DNA of 64,000 nucleotides, taken from positions 788,099 to 852,098 of the forward strand of contig FN648498.1 of NCBI GenBank assembly GCA_000310025.1, given 5' to 3'. Within the stretch, counting starts at the first letter, position 1. Every line of letters starts with the position of its first letter. The position numbers and the translations under genes are program-made. This document shows positions 47,501 through 57,700 of the stretch, in pieces. A model generated the notes under the pieces. The model saw only the letters and a program-made list of their open reading frames with translations, was not told where the DNA came from and made no database searches. The stretch is from Ectocarpus siliculosus. Its lineage: Eukaryota > Sar > Phaeophyceae > Ectocarpales > Ectocarpaceae.

Positions 47501-49323
47501 CCACGGTGCTCAACTTTTCGATCTCGATACGGCGCCGGGCCACCATCGGCGGGGCTGCTGCTGCTACTGCTGCTGCTACTGCTGCTGCTGCTGCTACTGC
47601 TGCTGCTGCTGCTGCAGGCGGTGAAGACAGCGGGAGTTGTGCCTCGGGCCAGCGGGCGGGAGATGCAGGGGCGACAGCCGACGCAGGCGCCGGGGACCCT
47701 ACGGGCAGAGGCATGCCGCCGCAGGCGGCGCGGCCTGCGCACACTGTGTCAACAACACCGCCGCCGCCTTTGGCGGCCGGAGCACGGCACATGAACCACC
47801 ACCAGCGGCCACCTACAGGGACGGTGTCGACATCGTCGTCGCCTTGCTCGCCCGGCATGACTGGAGCTCGGCAGCAGCAGCAGCAGCAGCAAGACAACAG
47901 GAAGCGGGATGCGGCGTCGGTGTTGGAGGCTGATGCGGCGACGCTTGCGTCTGTCTCGCAAGTCGGGGCCAAGAAGCACAAGGAGGACGTCAGGCCTAGA
48001 TCAAGCTTGAGCCCGCCCGGTGCGAGCGCCACCAGCGTCCCCAGTTTCGGGAGCGGAGCGGGGAGGAACGCCATGAGGATACGGACGCAAGCCGAGGAGA
48101 ACGACGCCACGAGACGTATGATCATCGCCCAGGCTCCTTTCACCCCCGAGTTTCTGGAGGACCTGGCGTCTTTGGGAGGCGGCATGGCGAAGATGGAGCC
48201 GGCTCCGCGGTTGCCCATGCCTGCAGGTTCTTCGCGTGGCGACGGCCCTGACCTCAGGACGGCAGGCGCGAGCTTCGGCGGTGCCATGTCAGCGACGGGC
48301 AGCAGTAGCACCAGCAACGGTGGCCACGACAGGGATCGGGCTCAGCAGCAGCAGCAACAGCAGCAGCAGCGGTGGCGGCGCGGTGGCAACGTCCAGGGCA
48401 ACCGTTCGTTCTGGCCGGGCTTGGAGAGCATGTCCCAGCCGACGTCTTCCGCGCGGCAGCACGGAGCGTTTGCCAGGCCTGGAAGCGCGGCGCCTCGCCC
48501 GCCGGCATTTACCACCGACTGGACCTTCCCGGCAATCTCGAGCGAGGGCTGCTTAAGCTTGAGGGAGGATGGGGACGGCGGCGGCGGCGGCGGGGGCAAT
48601 GGGGCCTGCTCCCAATCGCCCGGCAGTGGTGACATGGGCGTAGGTGGTAGGGTGCGTGTGCCCCCGTCGCCCCCCGCGGCACCAGCGTCGACCTCATGGG
48701 AGCTACTTCAGGCGTCGGCAGACTTTCTTCGGCACGACGATCTCGGGTCCCAGCAGCAGCGACAGCACCAGCACCGGCAGCAGCACCAGCAGCACGTCGT
48801 GGCCAGAGGCGTTGCCGACAGCAGCAGCATGGGTGAGCGTGTCGGCGAAGACGGAGGGCGCGAGGCAGGCGGCGGGTCACATGCCAACGCCAGAGCGGGG
48901 GAGGCGGGTGTCTCGCCGTCGCAGCGCTTCGGGGGTGGTGACATGGCCACGGCAGTGTTCGACCAAGGACACGGCCCTCAAGGCGGTCTCGCATCGTCAT
49001 CGGGCCCGAGACTCTGCGCGCCGTTCACCAAGCAGCAGCAGCAGCAGCACCTGCACCTGCAGCAGCAGCAGCAGTCCCTGGCCTACCAGGTCGCGAGCAG
49101 CAGCGTTGGCTCCACTGGCATGCACGCAACGTGGGATGGCGATGCCCGCACGGGGTGCGCCGGCCCTTCAAACTCCTCCTCCTCCTCCTCCTCCTCGACG
49201 CCCGGGGCTTGGGCCGCAGCATCCTGGGTGACGAATCAGCTGGAAGACATCGACTTCTTGGAGAGCATGCTGTCGCCGCGGTTTGCAGGCGGTACCAAGG
49301 GCTTGGACGTTGGTCTTATCTAG
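41542..49323 (+). CDS. Unrecognised protein with long low-complexity C-terminus (5' end unresolved)
   Basis: I do not recognise this family. Supported exons are 41542-41590 (incoming boundary could be 41534), 41734-41881, 43835-43994, 44591-44674 and 47140-49323. Phases 1, 2, 0 and 0 agree across the joins, giving about 875 codons to TAG at 49323. The N-terminal part looks conserved and globular: NMPSSHLPIKKYNYER, then SLYRWLMSRHPEPFEKHGI, APLAREAFYRSGWPGAKAL, EIPRPTEAKLRPLKRASS. The last exon opens with FERTEFFDQIIERGLG and LGITLDSATGKYYLHAYGS, then becomes Ala/Gln/Ser/Gly low complexity, and ends SWVTNQLEDIDFLESML. A possible extra exon at 46862-46908 would break the frame, so it is left out. 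The initiator ATG was not found. The introns carry most of the window's repeats. Confidence 0.6.
43503..43559 (-). repeat. Head fragment of the dispersed repeat
   Basis: Read on the minus strand it is a GTT run followed by GTCTTCACATTAAAACCGTT and a pyrimidine-rich stretch. That is the same head as copies A and B, but the body is absent. Confidence 0.6.
43781..43812 (-). repeat. Short head fragment of the dispersed repeat
   Basis: It is a GTT run followed by GTCTTCACATTAAAC on the minus strand, just upstream of the acceptor of the 43835 exon. Confidence 0.55.
44696..44897 (+). repeat. Dispersed repeat copy B, near full length
   Basis: It is colinear with copy A at 32824: GTT run, GTCTTCACATTAAAAACC, GTTCCGATCTCTC, CGGTCGATTCCCATGGTCAC and a GGGGTCC-type end. 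It sits in an intron of the 41.5-49.3 kb gene. Confidence 0.7.
44914..45005 (+). repeat. Dispersed repeat, partial copy
   Basis: The head (GTTGCTGTTGTCTTCACA, then AAAAACCGTTCCGATCT) recurs directly after copy B without the rest of the body. This suggests tandem or nested insertion. Confidence 0.55.
45053..45308. repeat. Fold-back inverted repeat of about 255 bp, MITE-like
   Basis: The arms at about 45053-45149 and 45206-45308 are near-perfect reverse complements. Blocks such as GACACGTGGTCGGTGTTAG and TGACTGGCCGTACTT occur on both sides. The inner part (AGCCCTATT against ATAGGGGGAGT) also pairs, so nearly the whole element can fold. It has no coding capacity. It lies in the intron before the exon at 47140. 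Confidence 0.85.
45737..45850 (+). repeat. Dispersed repeat, body-only copy
   Basis: It matches the second half of copies A and B from the CACTTGACGCGGTCGATT block through the GGGTCCGGAAGTCGATCG end. The GTT head is missing. Confidence 0.6.
46574..46706 (-). repeat. tRNA-like sequence, probable SINE relic
   Basis: Read on minus from 46706 to 46639, the sequence opens GCCCCGG, has an A-box-like TGGTCTAGTTGGTAACC and a B-box GGTTCGAATCCC. The acceptor strands do not pair and only three T-stem pairs form. No proper anticodon arm is visible, so it is not a working tRNA. A second A-box-like stretch, TGGCCTAGTGGATAGCGC, follows at 46591-46574. This arrangement fits a tRNA-derived SINE. Confidence 0.55.
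47553..47616 (+). repeat. GCT/ACT trinucleotide repeat coding poly-Ala/Thr
   Basis: A run of GCT codons broken by ACT encodes an Ala tract with single Thr residues in the last exon of the 41.5-49.3 kb gene. In another frame it would read as Leu or Cys runs. Confidence 0.9.
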
Positions 49324-52300
49324 CTACTGGCTGGTGGGTGTTGCCATGTGAGGAGGCTTAACATCGTGGAAGTAGATCGGCGTTGCTCTTGGTTGTTCGT
49401 TTGCCTTGGCGTTTGCTTTGCTGGCACTTGGTGCGTCATCACGTCCGGTGTGAGAGAGCTGCGGTAAGAGGCATTGCGAGGACGCAACGGTAGATGGGCA
49501 CGAAAACACACGAGGTTCGGTTTTGTTCGGTGGCGTCCAAAGAAAATGGCTGCGTTAGCTCTCCAGAGGCCTTAGATTTTCGGACATGGCGGATTGGGAT
49601 TGATTGGGTCGTCGCTGTGCCTGCGGTACGCTAAAATCCTTGGCGACCACCATGTGGGAGGGATGTGGCCAAACGTCTGCTGTTGCCTCTGCTAGAGGGT
49701 ACGGAGCTTGTAGAGTTTTTGGTGCTATCCCTCCTCTATTCGTTGGTGTTTTTTTACTGGACTGAGTGAGGTGAGGGACTGGAGAGTGTCATTGTGTTGC
49801 GGGGTGAAACAAAACAAATGCTTGGTATTTTAGTGCCCTCAATAGACGTGACCGTCATTGACTCTTGGAAGATTTGGTCGTTTTTGTTTCTTCTCCTTTC
49901 CTCACTCCTCACACTTGCACAGCTGCGTTTGTTTACTTGTCAGTTGGGTCGATGCCACTGCTGTCCTGCGGAGTTTTTGTTTTTTGTGTTTCTCGTTTGT
50001 TTGCTTTTTTTGTGTTTTGTTTAGGATGTTGGAGGTTTTGTAGCGACCCACAGGGGGGCTACCTACACAGCAGCGTTTCTTCCGCTGTTTGATTGCACGC
50101 GCTCCTGTACTTACTGCACGCCCTCGTGCCCCTCTACACGCTGGTTATTTGTAGCCCTGTTGGCCCAACTCAACGTTTTTTACCTTTAGTTGGCCTGGGT
50201 GTGTAGCGGCGGGCGAAACGCCAAGCGGTGCCATAATACATATGATCAATCATTCTTTGTGCCTTGCCGCCGGGTTTTCTGCGTGTTTTTGGCGTTCCTG
50301 TGTTGGTACAGTATACCATACCCTAGATCAAGTAGATTGGGGGTCGGGATGGCCGTTGACCAGCGTGGGTTGTGACGGGATGGTGGAACACCTCTGAACG
50401 AAGACTTGGTTCACGTCATCAAGTACACACGCCACCCCGGGTTGGTTTCAAGTTCGACATTTTTATTTTCTTGTTTTGTTTAACGGTGTTTGTTTTGTTT
50501 TTTTTACTTGGAGAACGTGCCCGTCTACAAGCTATAGCGCGAACGTATGACCAAATAGATTTCGTTCGTTGATGCTTCGCGGGTAGGTCGCTTTGTTGTT
50601 TTTGTCGCGGAGACGTGGGTTTGGGTGCCTACCACCTCCGTACACGTTGCACCTGCGAATGCATGAGGCCGTGGGACCTGGTGGTGTCAAGTCATGTTGT
50701 TTCGATGCACTTGTTGCTGTGTGCCTTACTAATCGACTTCGGACTGAATTGTATCCCTCGAGATTGTGTTTATGCTGTTCTGCGCTGCGTTTGTGGGAGT
50801 AGCTGGTTTGTCGGTTGAGCTTTAAAAGTTCGAGAAACATGAGAGTGATGGTGCATGTTTCCAAAGGGGTGGGTGTCGCTGTTGTCCCCCTCTCCTACTC
50901 TGGTATGGGGAAGAAACGTGCTTGTGTCAAGTTTTCCCGTCGCACAGCGTAGCGGCACGGGCTGCTGTTTGTAGCTTGGTGGTGCTGGTGCAGAGAGGGG
51001 GTCACCTGGACTGCACGGATGGAGTGCTCTGGTTTCGCTCTCGCAGAAGTGGAGTTGCGTGTGGTGCCGTGTGGCGGTGCTGGTACGGCCACCCGCGCAT
51101 TGGAGATGACGGCGGTAAACCGGTCTGTCGAGCAGCGATGGATGTGATTTTGGGGGGAGGGAGTGCGACGCAATTGTACTGCAATGCGGTGGTTGTGGGC
51201 CTAGATGGCAAGGGGGTGGTTTGTTTCTTCACTCTTGATTGTTTATTTCGTTTTTTCGTGTATGGTTGGTTTTGCATGTATTTGGAGTTGGCTCCAGGGG
51301 TATGGGTTTTAGTTTTTGTATATCGGCATGTATCTTGGTTCCTTGTTATACATTATTCCCCTGAAACTCCGGGCGTGGGACGCACTGAATGAAGTGGACG
51401 GATGAGAGGGGGCGGCAAGTAAGTGGTAGGGTTGGCGGATGGTATATTATTGATTTACTCCGGATTCATTTCTGTTTTTTAAGTCTAGGTGAGCTTTAAC
51501 TTTTATCGCGAGTCTTCCCAAAAGGCATCGATGCTCTTTGACATTACTACAATCCACCCTACCTTGGTGTTGCGTGGGTAGCCTAGGCCTAGCTGTAGAA
51601 ATGCGCGGCACCCTGTTTGTATCGTATGTTGTCGTATGAGTCGGCCTCACCTCTGCCACATTAATTTGCCCATAATGGGGTTAGCTTTTGGTTGATAGGT
51701 GGCGCGTCTATAACTGAAACTAAACCAGAAGGAGGGTTGCGGGAAGGACAGAGAAAATATGGGGGGGGGGGGGGTTCACACGTAAAGCAAGGCGAGGCGA
51801 GAGAGGTTGGCCCTGAAGACCGCTATGATAGTCTACGCGTCGCGGACTGGGAAACGGGCACAAGCTAAGCTCGTAGCTCGTGAGGTTGTCGAGGTTGTCG
51901 AGGTTAAGGTTTGCATGGGTGCTTGTGGCAGCTGCAACTGTACAGAGCAGTATGTGGAACACCACTCTGTAATAAATACAGTATGTTGAAGAGAGAATGG
52001 ATGGCTCCCGGTTGTTCCCTTTTTACGTACCAATATTTTGAAGAGAGATTGGACAACTCCCGGTTGGTCCCTTTTTACTGCTATATTGAAGAGAGGATGG
52101 ACGGCTCCCGGTTGGCCCTTTTTGGCCTCTGTGATGCGGATTCGCGCATATATACCAGGTATATATTTTGCGACTACCAACAGTTGCTCGTTGTATAGTT
52201 TCTCGGGTACCTCTCGTGCAATTTGCACTTCTACACTTGTATACTATCTATAATGATGATGTTTGCGGTGAGGGAATGATCGGGTGTAGCTCAAGTCTCG

Positions 52301-53412
52301 GAATATAGTAGAGTCTCAATTGCTGGGTCGGGTATTTGACGAGAAGGATTTGCAATGAGTTGCAATAGTATAATACATACAGTAGTTGAACCCAGCCCGA
52401 CAACGTTGGGAATCTTGTTATCAGTAAAATAACAATGTAGCCTAGCAAGACTTGGTTCTGCTCTTTTTTTTTGCTTGGCTGGAAATGAAATGAACCTTTT
52501 CTGTAGTTTGGCGTCGGCGTTGCTGTGGAGAACGCTTCTTGACGAAAGTATTTAGTGAACTCAATTTAAACTTCTGTCTTCCTTCTTTCGTTTTTGTCTT
52601 TTCGGCCATCCTTCCATGACCGGTTTCCTCGCCGCTTGACCTACGTTATGATCTTGCCCTTTTCTCTCTTCGGACGAGCTCCGATGATGATCCGGGCAGA
52701 GGTCATGTTGATAAGAGCACCCTTTTCATTTTTTCGGAGAGAGAGGTTGATTGATTGAGCAATCCCTCTCCTCAAGTGCACCACATTGCCATACAGATAG
52801 ATACACATACACACTAAGCCCAGCGTGCGACACGCCCAAGATTTCTCGCACAAGAAAAAAACTACCCATCTATTCCGGTTGGCTAGGCGTTAGGCGCGAG
52901 TCGGCTGCTTTCGCGGCGACGCGCGCCAAGCGTTTTCGGCAGACAAAGAATGCTTGAATTGCGCCGACGCGCTGGAACCTCCCGTCTGGTGTGGTACACG
53001 TTTCTTCTGGTCGGAACAACACAGCAGCCAAACCTTTTCCTCGAGAAAACGTAACGTGCTCGCTCGTGACCAATCATCGCGAAGGTCTACTTACCGGCTC
53101 CTCTGCATCTAAGTTGGGAATGCTACAGTAGTACCAAGGGAGGGCAAGGTCGGAAAACACTAAATACATCACCTCAACAGCCAGCTAGACTATGTATCAG
53201 CAGCGTTTGCTCCAACAGAACATTAGTCTACATGCCACACGCCAGCACACGCCATTGAAAAGCTCTACCCGCCAACGATTGTGGTACGGTTACGCCTTAG
53301 GAATCGGGAATCGCTTGTTGCATGCGCCCCCCACCGCAACATGGCGGTTAACGGCCGCGTTCCACTACTATTTACAAGCATTGTACCATGCGATGAGGAA
53401 GCATCACGCGCA
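49324..53412. other. Long gap without a supported gene
   Basis: About 4.1 kb lies between the stop of a + gene and the stop of the PH-domain gene on -. The first 2 kb is T- and GT-rich on the plus strand, with many short frames of no recognisable product. A homopolymer G run is near 51761-51774. A 50-bp tandem repeat is at 51985-52125. I see no RNA gene and no transposase. Confidence 0.45.
51985..52125 (+). repeat. Imperfect 50-bp tandem repeat, three copies
   Basis: Each unit reads roughly TTGAAGAGAGGATGG, then CTCCCGGTTGG and CCCTTTTT. Copies begin near 51985, 52036 and 52085 and differ at scattered positions. Confidence 0.75.
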
Positions 53413-55763
53413 TTACCACCGCAGGTGGTCCGACTTAAGTGAGCTTTGGCGCCTGGCACCTCCGAACGGCATGGGAGGAGACAGGGCGCCGGTGGTCAAA
53501 CTACCCCTCTTTCCCCCCGGGCTGTAGGGGATGCTGAGGCCTCTCTGCTGCAGCTGCGGGGCGGGCGACGTTGTCCCGCGGAGCATGGCGAGCATTTCTT
53601 CGTCGTTCTGCTGATGGTGAGGCCCCTGTTGGAGGTTCAGGTCGCCGTCATCTCGATCCTCGACGAAATTCATGACAGAAGACTTAGACCCCTTGCGAGA
53701 CCTTTCCTGCTGCCTGCTGGAGCTCGGGGGAGTTCACCAACGAACGGGCAGCATCCGTACAGGGTCATTGTTTGCATCACTCCCCAAACCGCATGATGAC
53801 ATGGGCTACAAGACGACGTCAGAATGGCGAAGAAGGCGATCGACCAATGCGGAAGAATGAAACGGCCGTAAAACAACCACACATGTCGTTCACGGGGTTG
53901 TTTCCAAGACCAAGGCTACATATGTACATAAATACATTCGCAATGTTATCGGGATTCAGTGCCCTCTGACTTGTGTGCTTAACCGCTCGCTAGTAAGATG
54001 CACCAGGCCTCTGAGCCCTTACATTATGCAGCCTACAGCAGTAGTACCCTTGGTGTTGTTGCATTTCGTCCCTACTCAAGAGGCAAATGTTGGTATACCT
54101 ACATGCTTGCTTTCAGTAACCCGATCACACACCTGTGATCGGCCCTGAGTGGAGAGGAAACCTCCTGAACGGCTTCAGCACCGTTTAGCCCATCGTTCAA
54201 TCGAAGAGACACATGTCGCTTGACCGCAGGCTCGGTTCCCTCCGCCTCCCCTCCACCCCACGTGTTACCCCAGGCAAGCGAGTCACCCGCCCCTGCGGTC
54301 AGGCCTCCGTGCCGTGGCGCGCGCATGCTGCGGCAGCGATCGGCATCCATGCCCCAGCCGTGCCTCTTCATGAGCGCCTCGATGACGGTGACCCAGAGGA
54401 GGCGCTGTTGGGCGTCCGCGGCGTTAAACTTGAACGTTTTGGTGGTCCTGACCCGCGACTCCTGCCCGGGACGGATGTGCAGGCCTGGGTGGCGGCTTTC
54501 GCCCTTGTGCAGCACCACGAGGTCGAAACGGCACCCCCGGTACTTCTTGTCCGACGGTTGCTCTATCTTTACCACCAGGCGGAGAGGAATGGATCCCCTC
54601 TCCCCCAAGGGTATCCGGCCCCACGCGGCCTCGGCGTGAGTCCGGTAGTAGCGCAGCTCGCAGGCGCACGCGTAGAGCACGAAGTACCGCTTGTGCCAGC
54701 GAACGCCACGCATGGACTCCGGGCTGAACTTCTGCAAGTCCCCCTCGAGCAAAATCCCCTGCTTCGTCGAATGCCGGGTCTCGGAAACTCCAGCCTTGAA
54801 CATGGCCTCTGTGAACGGTTGGTGCTGCTCCGTCCGCTGCGTCGTAGACGACGCCTGCTTGGTGATATCCAGAGAGCCCCCCCGCAGCTTCCCCCAAGCC
54901 GGCACCGCTCCCTCTGCGACCGTCTTGGCGGCTAGGTTGTCAACGCGCGGGAGGAAAACGGGCCCCGACGCGCTCATCTCGTGCTCCATCTTCTCCCGCG
55001 CGCCAATGTACGAGTACACGGCGTCGGGCAGGTTCCTGGGGTCGCCCCCGTAGGCCGTCGCGGCCATCGGGCTGTCCTGGCGGAAGATATCGCTGTCGAA
55101 GCCGTCACTGGAAACGCCGCCGTGGTCCTTCCCGCCATCAAGTAGTGCCCCGCCCCTTGGCCTGCTGGCTCGACGCTCACGCCGAGACTCGTCCCTCTTG
55201 GCGCTGCTGGCGCCGGTCGAGTATGTGGCGTCGCTCCCGGCGTCCGCATCCGAAAGGTTTGCTGCTGGAGTGTGTACATCGGCGGCGTGAGGATTGTGCA
55301 CGCCTAGCTGTGTCTTCCCCATGATCGCTCCACGAAGAGTCATCCCTAGTTTCGTGGCCAGGCTAGGAGAGCGAGACGTGGCGGGAGACGCGGAGCCGGC
55401 CCCCGCGTGGCTGTCGTTGCGATTCCTTGACCTGCCGCGCGTTAGCCCTCGGCTAAGCCTTCGGGCGTGCCCTTTCAGGGCAGCTGCACCCAGCGGCGTA
55501 CTTGCTGCTGCGTCTTCGCTGTGCTCAGACGTGGGTATTGGGGAGTCGAGCTTGTTGGTGCTTTTTTTTCGCTGGGTTTCGTCTCCTGAGACGGGAACAG
55601 AATTCAAGTTCCGTACGTTCTCTCCGGGATCATCGCCGGAACCCCCCGAGAACCTGCGGGATAGTGAGTTCCCTCTGGACCACCGTCGACTAGCGCTACG
55701 CCCACCCTCTGTACCACTACTGCCCCCCCCGCCGCCTTGCTCCTCTCCTTTCCTCCAAAACAT
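53413..55763 (-). CDS. PH-domain protein
   Basis: Pleckstrin-homology domains bind phosphoinositides or proteins at membranes. Exons on - are 55763-54133 and about 53713-53413, joined at phase 2, giving 643 residues. The N-terminal half is Ser/Arg/Gly-rich and probably disordered. The PH domain spans about residues 334-466. It starts QGILLEGDLQKFSP, continues WHKRYFVLY (the typical W-x-x-R-Y/W-F-x-L strand), then a basic DKKYRGCRFDLVV segment, TTKTFKFNAADAQQR, and the C-terminal helix LLWVTVIEALMKRHG with its invariant Trp. The second exon is basic, Gln- and Ser-rich, and ends SLKSDHLRW. The ATG at 55763 directly follows a strong acceptor-like tract (TTTCCAACAG), so an upstream exon or 5' UTR intron is likely. 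The frame itself is open further upstream. Acceptor 53716 is an alternative to 53713. Confidence 0.8.
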
Positions 55764-56044
55764 CTGTTGGAAACCAGCATTGAGGGTAAGGAAAAGAGTG
55801 CTGAATTGCAACCGAAACCTGCGGTGCACACATTGCATGCAACCTTGCCAACTAAGTCGAGGAGGAGGAGCAGGAGGAGCTCTCCTTCCTACAGTATGTG
55901 ATTCTTCGAATGACTGGTTTGTGCAGATCCTCGCGAAAAATAGTTGCGAGAGACGCACAGCATACAGGTATTATTACGTGCCGCGTTCCCACAGGTTTTT
56001 CCTTTGGGTCTACGCGTAGAACATAGTCGGAGCAGCAGCAGTTA

Positions 56045-57700
56045 CTACGAGCGAAGGCGTTGATCTATGTAGCGCACACAATAACCCCAGAGGTCCCTCA
56101 CCGTCTTCAAAAGCCCCTGGGCCTGCCGGACCTTGCTCGACAGCGGCGAAGAGCCTCTTTCATGCAACGATCCTCTATCAAGCGACGATCCTCTCTCTCC
56201 ATTGCTTGTCTCGCGCTCTGACTCACTAACGAGGGCTTCGACGGGTGGCGGGGAGGTACGTCGGGTTGGAGCGGTATCGGGAGAATGGCTCTCTGCGACC
56301 GGTGGCGGCTGGATCGGGTCGCCTCCGCCGCTGGCCGCAGACGCTACCGTTGATGGGCCTGTAGAGGGCAAACTCACGGGTTGGTCATCCTCCCCTACCT
56401 TGCGTTGCCCGACTAGTGCTTCTGCGGAAGAAGGTGGGGTAGCTCCGAGGACCCAAGAAGAGTTAGATCGCTGTTCGCGTGGCGTGCGCGATTCAGGTTC
56501 CAACCCTGATTCATCGCCATGGCTTTGCTCGCGGCCCGGGGCGTCCGCTCGAGACTCTCGACGCCTTCTCGTGTTTTTCTTCGCCTGGGACCGACTGCTT
56601 GAGCTTCTAGCTTGGTCCGACCGGTTGCGACGGTGGCTTCGGTGTTTCGAAGCCAGAGCTATGTTTCTCGAATGGACACGTTTCTCGACTTCGCCGTTCT
56701 CGAGAGTGATCTCGTACCTGTCCCGAGAGGATTCAACGGACACGACGCCTTTCGCTTTGCCCCCGGACGGGAGATACACCACAACCTTATCTCCTGTTCT
56801 AATCTTCGGCGTAGAACTGTTATGGTGGGTCTCGGAGTCGGCGCTGCTTTGGCTACCGCCACCACCTCCCTTGCCTCCGCCGTACGACGTTTTTTTCTTG
56901 CGTCTCTCTGTTCTCTCACGCACGATACCCGTCTTTTTCTGTGTACCATCAGACTCGAGCGTAGTACTCCGAGAGCTCCTCCTGTTGTTGTGGCGGTGAT
57001 TGCTCGTGGTCGAACTACTGATGGATCTACCCTTCTTGCTGGCCCGGCGCTTCTCCAACGACTTTCGAGACGTTTGGCTTTGGTCTTCGCCGTTGCCGTC
57101 GTCTACACCGTCCTCTGACGACGACTCAGACTCAAAGCTGTCCCTATTGATATTTCCGTGAGGTGGTCAACATTGGGATATATGCGAGAGAGAAGATCAG
57201 AAGAAAGTGCAGAGATCATTCATTCATGGTGAACGCACAGCGGTGGACGTGATCAGCCAGAGGAAGGTGGTGATGATAGCACCTCTTACTATAGTTACAG
57301 GAACAACGTTCGGAATGAATATGTGTCGTAGGAAAAGGAAAAAGGACCACACCGTGAGCAAAACGTACATGTACGGTAGTCTTTGTAGCATAGCGCCAGC
57401 CGATACCGCTGTGTAGCGGAAGCCAATACAGCAGTAGGCTACATAATATATTCAACGTCGAATCGTCAGACCCTAGCATGGACACAACTACCGTCGTAGT
57501 GTTCGTAGCCGTGCCCAAACACTGCCGCCCGTGTTGCGCACTCACCACATCCTTCCCGCGATGGGCGTCTTCTTCTTGGCGGGTTTCGCACCGCGGTTGT
57601 TGTTGGCTCGTATCTTCTTCTCCTGTGGTTGCACCACAACAACTCTGCTGCTGCTGCCCCCGCTCCTTGAATCGTGTTGTTCACTCGCAGAGCGCACCAT
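56045..57700 (-). CDS. Basic protein with Tudor/chromo-barrel-like segment
   Basis: Exons on - are 57700-57546 and 57143-56045, joined at phase 2, giving 417 residues. The start ATG at 57700 has a good context (AAGATGG). The donor is GTGAGT and the acceptor ends AATAG. Residues about 166-212 hold TGDKVVVYLPSGGKAKGVV, YEITLENGEVEKRVHSRNI. This has the shape of a single Tudor, agenet or KOW-like beta barrel: G-D-x-V, a central G-V-V strand, an acidic-Gly turn and a V-x-x-R-x-I end. The rest is Ser/Arg/Lys-rich and looks disordered, with a C-terminal helix QGLLKTVRDLWGYCVRYID. The first exon is Lys-rich with a KPAKKKTP stretch that could be a nuclear signal. The function is inferred only; chromatin or RNA binding is plausible. 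Confidence 0.68.

Noticed and set aside
47344-48317. 342-residue minus-strand frame
   Set aside because: Antisense shadow of the Ala/Gln-rich last exon of the 41.5-49.3 kb gene.
53192-53527. 111-residue plus frame
   Set aside because: Overlaps the last exon of the PH-domain gene on the other strand and resembles nothing known.
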